A stretch of 64,000 nt of DNA, from contig FN649747.1 in assembly GCA_000310025.1 (NCBI GenBank), positions 1,585,452-1,649,451 on the forward strand, given 5' to 3'. This document shows, piece after piece, positions 36,601-48,600 of this stretch (positions are counted from its first letter, which is position 1; each line of letters begins with the position of its first letter). The notes below the pieces were generated by a model. It did not search any database, was not told the origin of the DNA, and saw only the letters and a list, made by a program, of their open reading frames with translations. The translations under genes were made by a program, and so were the position numbers. This DNA is from Ectocarpus siliculosus. Taxonomy: Eukaryota > Sar > Phaeophyceae > Ectocarpales > Ectocarpaceae.

Positions 36601-39600
36601 CTTCTCCTACACGTCAGTGCACTTGTGTCGGGGTAAGTGGGGGCGTTCCACAATCTAAAGACAAAAAAATACAGGCCTTTCGGAGCGCAACTGGCTACGG
36701 AGAATATTTGTTGTGTTCTGTTGTTCCCTGCATCGAGATGCTGAAAATATCGTGAAACTAATCTTGTCCGTTTATTCCTGGGGGTGTATTGTTGGCCGAA
36801 ACAATCTCAAACCGGATTTGGACAGTTTTCGAAATTTGCCACCTTCCGATTGTAAAAAGAGAAAAAAATTTAACAAACGTAAAGAAACAACAACAGATCT
36901 AATATAAAGTAGGGTGTATACTTGTTTGCCTTTTCTGCCATCACCAACCCTCGAATTCAAATCAGAGTGTGGCAAGCGATTCCAGTCTTGAAACCCTGCA
37001 AGTTTTATTTTGTTCCGATATTTCGTAGAAGAAAGTGACATTTCGCGAGATATTCGACGTTCTGTCTGAAACGTCCATGTTCCAGATTTGATTTTTTATG
37101 GATTTAGCGTAAAACACCTCCAATCGTTGGTCACAACATTTTTGTGCGCCTTGTCCTGGCAATCACTAGCGTTCCTGGTTCGTCGCTTGAATCGGATACG
37201 TTCAAACGTCACGTACCTGGAAACCATGATTGAGCAATTTGTCCTAGGCGGACCATAGCTCTCCAGACCTTTATAAATAGTACTTCTACTTCGTAGCACA
37301 CAGAGGGGTCGGTCTCTTGATCGTAGTTATCAATAAAGCAAGGTGTGCGATCGATCTTTGGTTCCATTTTGGCACTTCGTGTCGTACACAGCATGTGCGA
37401 AAGCAGAAACCCATGAGACACGTTCACAGCAGCCAGCCACACCAATGCATGGGAGTGAGCGCACCGAATATGACGCTTCAAGCGTGTCTTTGCCACATAG
37501 AAGTATAACCTCGAACGTGCGGGCACCGTTAGACTTAGCTGGGGAAGGAACCGCCCTCGCGGGAATGCTTCGTAAGGGAAATATGATGACGCGCCGCCGG
37601 CATCGTGGCTATCCCCCGGATCGGAGCTTCTCAGTTAGACAGGCGCCAGACTGTGCGGTGCGGAGAGACAAAGAGCTATGGCTAACATACGGATCGACGA
37701 CACGACAAACAAAAGGGGTTTGGTGTCGTTTTCAAAGACCATACCTGCCAAGTCCAGTCAAGCACACCCTCTTCGGTCAGCTTGACAACTGCAAAGTCTT
37801 GTGCCCCCGCGTTCGTTCCGGCGTAGTTACCGTCTGTGGTTCCCGCGAGCACCACAGAGCCGTCCGAGAGGGCTGCCACGCCCCATGCTGAGCTTGAACT
37901 CAAGAGGCTGCCGTCCTGTTGAGTCGTGAACACCCAAAAAACGATCGCCTTCAGGAAACCTATGGTGTGCATCAATGCCAAAGTCATTCCTACTTGTCCG
38001 TCAACCGCCAAGGGCCAAATATGGTGTGGGAGGGTCGATCACTCACACGTGCTGCAGCAGCTTACAGTGGTAGGAATGGCTGCGTTGAACAGCCCGTGAC
38101 CGACCACCCCTCGGTCCCACCAGCTTCCTACGGATAGCTCTAACGTTTTCACCGCTGGACACCACCACGCCCCGGACGACATTGTGCAAGTGACTACCTA
38201 TTGTTTTCGGAATAACGAGTTTTATCTCGGAGCAATCGTGAGACTCCCATCGGGGTAGTCGCCAATGCACGCACGAACACGAACCTGGAACCGCCATAGC
38301 TCCGAACCATCTTCGTCCAGGGCCACCGTAAAGAAATCGGTGAACCCGGTCAACTCTCCGTCCCAGTCTCCGTCGGTTACACCCCCAATCACGATCGATC
38401 CGTCCGCTCGCGAGGCGGACCCGCGCGACACAACGCTTTGTGATGGCACCCCCGCCTGACCAAGGTATGGAGATATGCGCGGCTAAGTTGTCAAATGCCG
38501 ACGCATCGATCGAATGGCTTGAAATCGTTGATGAATTCTGAAGCCGGAGCGATACCGTTGGGTGTTCGGGTACATGTCAAAACACATGATGGCTGTTGTC
38601 GTGCTGTCACACGCCGAGATTCAAACTCGCGGAGGGACTAATTAAAAGGTTGCGGAGTCACCCGTGGACTACGGTGGATGAGCCCACTTGCTAGACAATA
38701 TTCCCAGCCAAGTGAAATCACTCCGCATTAAACCCACGGGGAAGGAACCACCTGCAAACAGCGATATGCTGTTGTCAGCCGCGGATTCCCCCTGTTTGGG
38801 GTGTCGGCGCGTGTCCTTCATTATCACGCTCATGGACTCTCGTCGAGAGCATTTCTGCACAAAGGAGTGATTCAAGTTCCTAGCATTAGTTTAACGAGTA
38901 AGAGATGGGGCGAGGCCAAGCGGAAACTCGCGCGTCAGGTCCATCACACCCATACAAACAGTACTCAGCCCATCACCGGCGTCACCCCCATCGTCCTGCA
39001 CCACGCAGGGACTGCTGCGTATGGTCGAACGGGCGCTGGGATGCTCCGCCCCAGCGGACAATGTCGCGATCCTGCCGCCGCCGCCGCCGTCACTGCTGCT
39101 GCCGCTGTCTTCGTCGCCACCGTCCAACCAACAGCGATCCTCATCGCACTCGTCCTCCGCCTCTTGCGCTTCTGATGCCAGTGTCAGTGTAGCTGCTGAT
39201 GTGGGCGTTTCGACTGCCTTCCCCAATGGACACAGCGGGGGACAATAGGACCACCAGTGGACGACGCCACCAGTGCCACCGTTCAAGCTGCTGACGGCGC
39301 CCCGGACGTTCCCCCCACCGAGGCATCGGAGAGACCGCCAATACCTGTCGCCGACGCCACCGTTGGTTCCGGTGCTGAAGCCACGCCGGCTGACGACGCA
39401 AGTGATTCGGCCGGCTGCACATCCAGCGCTGGTTTCTGGTCCACAAATCGCCTCCGCGTTTCGGCAACCTCTTCCCTCATTGCTTTGGCAAGCAACCCCG
39501 CTCGAGATCTTCACCCGACCGGCGGTTACACCCGTCGTTTTTCGCGCCGTCGCCGAAGCCGCGGTTCCAGGTGCAGACGTCATCGCCTCGGTCGCTTCCC

Positions 39601-42600
39601 CCGCCACCGCAGCGGGGAAACCATTGACGCCGGTCGTCGTTCCCGCCGACGCGGCCGCCACCGATACCGTCGCCCCAGCCGCGAGTGCCTGCGTCCCGGC
39701 CGCCCCCCCCGCCGCCGTAGCGGGGAAACCGCCACCACCGGTCGCCTGCTCCCACCACAGGTGCTGCCCCCCATGCCCCTGCTCCTGCTGCAGACACGGG
39801 GAGCAGCGCCTGCGGTCGATTCCTTAGCCAGTACTGTTGCGGGTGTTCCGGCTGTCCCCCCCCGACAACCAATCTGCGGGAGCAGTTCCAAGGTCACCGG
39901 TCCCGCTGCCCTTTGTCTCCGCTAAGCGTCGTCGCTTCAGCTGCTGATGCGGCACCGCGTCGTTGCCGCTCCCGTTGAGACCTTCGCCATTACCGACGTG
40001 TGCGCGCTGTGGCATGCGGTCAACGATTGTGCAACACGTGCGGCGCCGATGCGATGGCCATGCTCACCGCAGGCAGCGCAGTTACCTTCACATTGACGGT
40101 ACATTGCAGTTGATGAGTGTGTGCCCATGCTACCATAAAAGCCTAACAAAGGAGCTCCTGTTGTGAGTAAACGGCGTTGCTTCCACAGCAGTCATAGAAC
40201 TCCCCAGGTACCCACCATCGGGAAGTTAGGAGGGGATGGTGGTGTACTACAGATGGTGGTTCTGGATGAACCCGCTGCTGCTGCTGCCGCTGCAGCCGCT
40301 GCTGCCACCACCGCCGTTGTTGCCTCACTTAACCAACGCCGCTATGACCGTACCCAAAACCACCGACGGTCATCCCATGTGGGTCGTGAGACGGTGTCAC
40401 TGCCGCCGCCGTTGACGCCTGCGCTTTGCCCAATTGCTTGATCATGACGTTGTTAGCGTATGCCGTGCGAACAGCGTTTTCCACTTTCGCTTTTGAAATG
40501 GTGGGGTCGGCCAGGATGGACTTGCGTTAAGCACGTACTCGTGGTGTGAAAGCTGACGGACAATGATGTGCCCGACTTTCCGCTCAGATTTTTGCGATGC
40601 CGACAGCACTCATGATGTTGACGAATCCGTCTACTTTGGCGAACAAAGGCTTTGGGCCCTCGCCGGGCACATCTCAACGGTTTCAAGTCGTCTCACAAGC
40701 ATTGTCTTCCCAGCATCCAGAGTAGGCAAAAAACCTTCGTGGATCAAGCCCCATGCCGCAGGGACGCAGCTGCAAGCAACCAACGGTGCTTCAATGCCCG
40801 CGCCGCAGGTCGCCTCTAGCAGAAATCCCCATGCCCGTTGCTGTGCCGTAACGAGCGCCGCATCATGAACTCAGTTCAGATATGTGCGATCCGAACAGCT
40901 GATGACGAGAACCGTGGTTAGCGGGGTGGGTGTCTTCAAGCGTCTGCTCCAAACCCTCACTTGTTAGGAAACTCCGCATTCTCCGCTGCCAGCTCGCGGC
41001 TATTGTCGATTTGGTCGGGATTTTGGGCGGTTTGTGACTACTGCTGCAACCTTTCAAAGCCAATTGCCACCATTCATCATGCTCACCCGCTGGTGTACGG
41101 AGCCCAGCTCCACCAGTTTGCCCTGGCAGTCGTTCTTCCTGGAGCCATTGCTCTTGCAGCTCATTTCTTTCTCCGCTTCCCCTTCTTCCCCCCCAACATC
41201 TTGTTTTCTTCTTCCGCCAAACCATACCGCATTTGTAGATCATTCATCCTATGCTCGAATTTGTTCTTCTCTGCCTCCGCCATACCTAACACGAACATAT
41301 ATTCTTTTCTTGTAGCTCGCCGGCCTCGTTCTTACATTCAATGTCTTGTTCGAACCTTTGGCGCTCGCTGGCAATTACCGCCGCAGCAGCTGTCCTTTTG
41401 TACGTCAACCGTTATTCCACCCCAAAAGCAGCACAAATCATCTCTTGTTCTTGTAGCTCGCCGGCATCGTTCTCGCCACAGCAGCTCTTACTCTAGCCAG
41501 GACCCTTGATGCTCGCTGGCAATTACCGCAACATCAGCTACCCTTTCCTCCAAATTCCTTTCCCTGGATCTCCTTGACACTCGCGGGAAGTTCTCGCCAC
41601 AACAGCAGCCCTTGTATTCCAAAACACAGAGGTGCCTACCTCTCGAACCTTTTTTTCCCTACCGACTGTCAGCTGACTCCACGATACTGCTGTGTTTGGG
41701 GTGTCGGCACGTGCACTTCGTTATCACGCTCGCGGGCTCTTGAGCATCTCTACACAGAGGATGTGACTCAAGTGCCTTGTGTTTACAGAGAGTTTAACGA
41801 ATTAGAGACAGGAGCGAGAGACCAAGCGGAAAGTCGTGCATCGAGTTCACCACATCCATATGAACAATATCCACGTAACCCCCCGAGATGTCGGAGATCC
41901 GTACCGTGCCGAGTACACACTAACACCCCGTATCAGATGCTTTAGAATCGTAAACACGCGAAACGCTCGCACGATATAGCAGCTGACGCTCTCCCCCCTC
42001 CTCTCTCTCTTGTCGCCTCACAATGTTGTGTTGGTTCGAGCTTTCACCACCGGGGACAATAGCAAAGCCCTGGCTTTTTCATGTTACGAAGCAGATCCAA
42101 ACGTAGCAAATCCACATCGTTCCGAACTTTGGTACCCCGGATATGTAAATTTGGTGAAAACTCGAGTGTTAACAAAGACAGAGCGACCTCTGATCGAGAC
42201 ATCAAGTGCTGTTGAGAGTAAGTTCGAAGTTGGTTAACTCCACGTACTGCCGAGCAAAAACGACGACGAAAACCACTAGTCACTACATTCGAGCGTTACA
42301 CTTCTCGCGACAGGGCAAGAGATCGAGGATACAGAAAAACTGGAGGGAGCGATGGAGCGGTTGTATCACTTCCGGAGCCAAACACAGAATCAAGCAGCTC
42401 TGTACATCTCAGATGGGCCGCTCTCTGACAACCATTGCGCCATTCCATACCCGCCCCACCCACCTGGTATTGCCAGATGACACTCCCGTCGGTAACGTCT
42501 AGCTTGACCGCCACAAGCGCCCATAGCCCCGTGTTTGTCTCGACCCAGTCTCCCAGGGTCGAGCCCGTCAGCACCACGTTTCCGTCTGCTGTCTTGCTGC

Positions 42601-45600
42601 ACGTTGTGATGCCTTCGTCCATCTCGGTCCCGTCCTGCTCCTCGGCGCACGCCAGGCACGAGAAAAGCAAGTGGTGGTAATGGTGTGCAAAATCCATGCC
42701 TGGCCGTAACGGGCGTGTCTTCACAGAGCACGCATGCATCTATCTGCGAAGTGACGGGTCACGCACCACCATCCCTCCCCTTTACATACAACCGAGGTAC
42801 AGTGGTACAACAATGGCGGCAACACCCACAATGATTGTCTTCGGTTAAGACGGTCGAAAACAAGCACGAATAAGGTGACCTAAAGGCGACTCACGCAACA
42901 GCAAACCCCGTTCTATCTGTCTGCCTGCCGGCACACCATCTCCCCCCCCGTCATATCACGCGGAATGTTCCAAGAACTTGAACGATGACCACGGTGGTTC
43001 GGTGTATCCAAAGTTCCACTCAGACTGGTACTGCTTAAGTGTCAAAGGCAAGAATTAAATCCTGTCTCGCGTGACGTACCCTCGAGCCCACCACCACCAC
43101 GACCACTAGCAACGCCGTTATTCGTTGCCGCCAACCTCCACGAGTTTTTCTCGGAATTCGCCCACCCCGGTGTTGAGCATCACACTTGCCCCGCTACCAT
43201 GGGGCCAAAGCTACCACAAAAATCCCTCCCGTTCAAACGGATGTACCCCCACCCCCAACGTGGGCGAGAAGTATGTCACCTCATTAATGCTGCTGTGGCT
43301 GGTTTTCTTACCTGCCATCGCCATTCCTCAGTTCCGTCTGAGTCGAACTTTATCGCAATGAAATCTCCCAACCCTTCGGAGGCGACCCCGTTGAGTGTGC
43401 CGTTAAAAAACCCTGCGAACACCACGCCACCGTCGTCCGTCGCAGCGGCGTCGGACAAGGCATCTTCGTCCGTGGTTCCTTCCTTGGAACCCCAGCGGCG
43501 AAAAACGTAAATTAGAGAAGCCTACATACATTTGCGGCAGGAGTGCGAGCGTGCTCCGCCCTTCTCACAGCAACAACAGCGCTTGGGAGCTTCCCCCAAG
43601 AGCAGTAGGTTTTGCGGTCGGGTATCACAGGGCAGTAGCGGTACACCAGAAATCTAGGAAGCTGTGGATGCGACAAGGGGAGGACACTTTGTCCAAGCAA
43701 CGCCGGAGTGGTCGCAGTGTCGACGTGTGACGGCGGTAGAGGCGTACGGAAAATGGGGTCCAGCTTCACATGACGGGACTACGTAAGAGAACGGCTAGTA
43801 CGTAGAGGCCGAGGGAAGCAGGGTGGGTTAGACGTCCCGGCTTTTAGTGGAGCACAGACAGGAGCGCTCACCCGCCTCTCATACTCGCACTCTCTTTTGC
43901 TTTCAGAGGAATAACCCTTGCATACGGGGTCAAACCCGCTGGTTTTGCAATGCATTTTTAACAGTATCCATAATTCTGCAAGACAAGCGGGTTAAGAGAC
44001 CAGGTGTTTGTTTCCTGGAAATCGGAAAGCAGCAACCCGATTTTTCGATTCCCGGTAGCTTACGAATTGGCCTTAAAGAGAGATTTTTCTATGCCTTGAT
44101 CGGTTCCCCACAGCACACGGCACCTGCACAAAAAAACAGCAGCGTGACAAGCAGCCACCCAGCCGGTGTGAAAGAACCTGCGTGTGGATGCACTGGCTGA
44201 CGCTGTTCCAACAGGCCGCCGCGTGCGTTCAGACGAAACCAACGTACCTGCCAGGACCACAGGACAGCCCCATCGCTGTCCAACTTGCCCGCGGCCATGT
44301 CTGCACCTCCCGCGTTCAAGGTTATGCCGTCCAAGCTCCCTTCCGTCTTCCCCGCAAGGAAGAACGACCCCTCGGCATCCGCGGATACTCCGTACACGTA
44401 ATCATCGCTAGCAGACGTCCCGGTCTGACAGGAAACAATTTCAGACCGGCGGTGCGGGCGGTTCCTTGTGCTTAGACACCGACCTCTACGCTCAAAGCTC
44501 GCTAAATCAAGCCAAAACTACTTGTGGTAGACGGGGATTACTGACTAGGGAACCCAACCTTGCACAAGATGCTCGAGAAGCGAAGCGAAGGAGGTCCGCG
44601 CATCACCACCGCGTAGCAAAGTAGCGAGATAACCCACAACAACAAATTTCGTACAACACAGCAGCAGCCAGTCCGACGTACGGCAGATATCAGTCACCAA
44701 TCGGAGACCGTGCGTGGCACAACGGGCTGTTTCCGTCCTACCGCAAGAACAGCGGTTGGTCGTGCTTGATAGACGAGTTATTTCTTGGGCAAATAGTCTA
44801 ACTCTGTTTTGACATTACATGTGGTTTTGTCCCATCTATTCTGGACGCCAGTTTGACGTACCAGGGTCAGAAAATGAGTACCGTATGTCTTGTGATGACT
44901 CCGCCGTAAGATGCCCCCTTAACGCAAAAGCTGCACATGCAACAAGTTCGAGAACGCTCCGGGGATATACTGTTATGCCCACCTACGTTCGAGAACAACC
45001 CGGACTTTGTTCGCCTGATATTGCCCGGGTTGCCCCCGGGCGCTCCCGAGACAACCCAACTCACGCTTTCCGCAACTCGTTGCTGTCGTTGCTGTTGGTG
45101 GTGGCGTCGCTGTCGCTATTTCGTATTCTTGTTTCCTTTCCACCAGCTTCATGTGAAATCGAGCACCGCCTCCCCCGCCTTTAGCGCTACTATCGCAGGT
45201 GTGCCGATGCCCAACGCCAAAGAGTTGTATGGTACCGTTAGACTCACAACGCGTCAAGTGACACTAACTACTTGCGCTTGCCTATATACATGTTGTCTTT
45301 CAAGGAATTGATTTTGCAATAATATATTGCATTCATGGCGAACGAAAAACGAAGAGCACACCACAGCAGTATAAATAAGCGACGAGGGTGGTCAATTGCT
45401 TTCAGTTAGCCCCCCCGTACTCAAGAACAGGTTGTAGCGTAGGCTTCTTGAAGGAGCACTTGTTGTTACGGCCAAGCCCAAAAAAATAACATCCTTCGTA
45501 TTATTTGCCTGAATTTCTTAAGTCATAACCGCCGGGTTCTCAAGTGAGTGCGGGTGCAAACTGAATGCGACACGACTCGCTCCGTTCAAAATGTTCAGAG

Positions 45601-48600
45601 ACCCAGCCTCGCAGGTTCCAGCGAGAGAGGACCACGGCAAAATTTGCGTCTGTCTGTGTGCGTGCGTCCAGGGGAGGCCCGGCCAACATCAACCACTACA
45701 TACTTCAAGTCCATTTTTCTTTGTTCATCACTTAAAATCAACACTCACACCAAGCGTGCACGTGATGAAAATATTAAGACGCATTGCCGTTTGTACGTAC
45801 GGGTCGGCTGTTGGTGCCTACTATAGCAGTGTTAGACCTCGTTTTGGTATTTCGACCCCCCTTTTCCCCTCACTCTGACGATCGCTTTGTTTCCGTCTGG
45901 TTCGTTGTTTCGTCCCTCGAGTCCTTCCGCGTTTCGGCTTCTTTCGCCGTTCGCGTGGTTGAGTTTTCTTCGGCTCTCTGCTGCGGTTTGATTTTTCGGC
46001 CCATACTTCGGGTCACGACCTCCTTGTGTTGTCGTTGGCGAAACCTTTGGTTTCTTACCGTTTTGGTACGTCATGGTGCTCTTGCATCTTGAGGGTTTGT
46101 TTGTGGTTTGTCAGTGCCTTTGTCGCTTCCTATGGTTTCGACGACCCTAACTACTCAGCGTTTATTGTAGTCGTTCTGTCGGTAAGGTTGGTTTTCGTCG
46201 CCCCGACGGTGTTTTTCTTGCGTTCTTATTCCTTTCTTTAGGTTCCGACCTGTTATGGTATTTGTGGCGTTGGCGGCTTTTGCTGCTATGTCTTTGTTTC
46301 TCTGTGTTCGTAGCCCCCGTATTTTCCTTTCTCTAACTTGTTCTTTGTTGGGTCGAGCGATGGTCTTGCGAATCATCGTGTGAGAGGTGTGGGAGGGTGC
46401 ATTTTGGTATTCCACATCCTTGATCCTTTCATTTTAGGATTCGACAATTATTTGTCAAGTTCCGAGATGTCAAGTATCTGCGTATGAGAACCTCCAGGGT
46501 GGGCTAATGTTATGGGATTTGAGTTGAAGTAGCAAGTATCAACGGTTTTGTGGAGTAACTCCCTGAGGAAAAGTGCGAGAGATGCAACTCCCGATTGAAG
46601 AATAAAACAGGGGACAGGACCTTTGTGGCCCCTTTCAGAGGGAACGTGTGCACCTCGTCTGTCTGTGCCCAGTCTTCCTTCGAGAGCAAGGCAACAGCAA
46701 GCACTGCTGTTCCAAGAGATTAATAAACAAGTGAGGCCTTCAGGGATCGCTACTGCTGTACGGGTGTAATCCCACAACATGATGTAGCCAGCATCAACGG
46801 TATTGGTTTGCGATTTTCGGGGGTTGTTCACGGAGTAGAACCGCTCCGAGGAGGGTTTTATTTCATTTTTCAAGTTCCACGGAGCGGAGCGGAGCGTTTT
46901 TTATTTGACAATACCACGGAGCGGTGCGGAGCGGTTTATCCGAGGGAAAAAATATCACGGAGCGGAGCGGTTTATCCGTACATATGTCAATTTTTTCACC
47001 GAGTGGTTTTGTTTACTCCGTGGCACAAACCGCGCGAAACCGCGGCCTTGAGGACGGTGCACCGTCGCAAAAAAACGTCGAAACCGCAGGAGTATCCGTA
47101 CTAAGGAGTACCGGCAATTTCGTGAAAAACATTGGGTTTGGTACACCGAAAGCCGACCTTTTCGCACGGCGTGGGGTTCTTGGAGGCCGCCGGTGACACC
47201 GTACGCGTCCTTGCCGCCAGGACAGCCCAAACACACCAATAAGCTGTCGATTAATTAATTAATCAATTATTCAAAAAGGAGCCGTTCCCCACATCGATGC
47301 CTCCTCGACTCATCTTTGTTTGTGGTACTTGGATAATGAGTCCGATCTGTGCGTCCTCTGTGGGGGATAAGCGTATGGGAGTATGTATGTGATGGGTATG
47401 TATGCGGTTGGGGCCCGAGCACGCCCCCCCCGGGAGAGCACATGCCGGTGTGCTCCGGTCACTCGCCTGAGGGGTGAGCGCTCCATGTTGTAGGTAATTG
47501 GTGTGTGTGTTATTATTACTAGCATCGACCGCGCTAACCGGCTGACCAATGAAAAGACGCCAGTCTTAGCGCAGTTGAACACACAAAACACTCCTAAAGG
47601 CCATTAACTGGGACCCCGTTAAGGGGCGGCACGGGGGAGATTAATCTATTCTCCGGATGAAAGACAGAACCGGTAGCAACAGAAGAACACTGCACACCAC
47701 GGTGTGCGTGTGTGTGACCCGCTTGCCTGTGGGGCTTTGCACGCGTGATATAGTACAACAGTCCTTTTCATCATCTACATTTCCTGGGATAACTTGTAGT
47801 ACCCAGTCTCAACACCAACCGGTGCTGAAGGCGGTAGCGCCACGAACACTGAAGGCGGTAGGGCCACGAACAACTCATACGCGTTCCTGCAACACGTCCA
47901 GAGGGCAGATGATTCCTCACTTGCCTCTCGTTGAAATTTGCCAGTACTACGTAGCACGTTCGTGACACCAGGCGTCTCATGTATTCAATCAACCAAATAC
48001 GCCCCTATTTTACTCAGACTCAGTCAGATTCGACCTCGACAACCACTTGCTCTCCCGCACGAGCGGCTTGGACAGATGCAGGAAGGAGCTTTTGCCTTTC
48101 CAATAGACGGCGCTGCAAGCAGCTTCCTCAACTCGTTGTCCAAAATACCGTGACTGGCAAAAACTTGATTCCGTGGGAAAACCGTGACTCCATTGATTGC
48201 GGTTTTATCCACGGTTGTGTGGCGGAGTATAGCTTAAACCGCTCCATGAAAAAAACGTTTGTTGTACGGATTTTAGGGAATCCTCACGGAGCGGAGCGGG
48301 GGCGGTTTATCCGAGGGCAAAATTCTCACGGAGCGGCGCGGTTTTTTTGTTCATGTCAAGGAGCGGAGCGGTTCAAACCGCTCCGTTCCGTGGGAAAAAA
48401 CGCTCCGTTGAGGATTCTTCGATATTTCACCTTTATTTACGGAAGAGAAAATATTTGAGGTGGTGGTGGGGCAAGCAACCAACGCGTATGTAGCATCATA
48501 TGTATGTGGTATGCACGTATGTACAGTAGTGGTCCCGATATAGTGGCATGTAGGGGCAAGAGAAAATCATGCCACTATTCAGGGCAATGCCACTATTCGA

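Larger units (their letters stand above)
38797..41936. mobile_element. 3.1-kb insertion with direct terminal repeats, candidate non-autonomous LTR-type element (fossil)
   Basis: Gene B lacks this segment; its intron joins smoothly across the site. The insertion begins TGTTTGGGGTGTCGG and ends near CCCCGTATCA, so it has TG...CA borders. A repeat of about 190 bp at the left (38797-38985) recurs in direct orientation at the right (from 41695). The interior is strongly GC-rich with Ala/Pro-rich remnants of coding character on both strands. I recognise no reverse transcriptase or integrase, which suggests a non-autonomous or badly eroded element. The two end repeats have clearly diverged, so it is old, but it is younger than the A/B duplication unless B lost it. 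The family assignment is tentative. Confidence 0.5.

Noticed and set aside
36520-36605. Possible extra gene A exon (VFGRIALDGQYVPDSVP)
   Set aside because: It lies in the segment missing from gene B. It would interrupt two blades that join perfectly without it, and it does not match the repeat.
45832-46415. Basic, Asn/Gln-rich minus-strand frames
   Set aside because: They are caused by the A-poor plus strand. The composition is low in complexity and no start, splice site or family fits.
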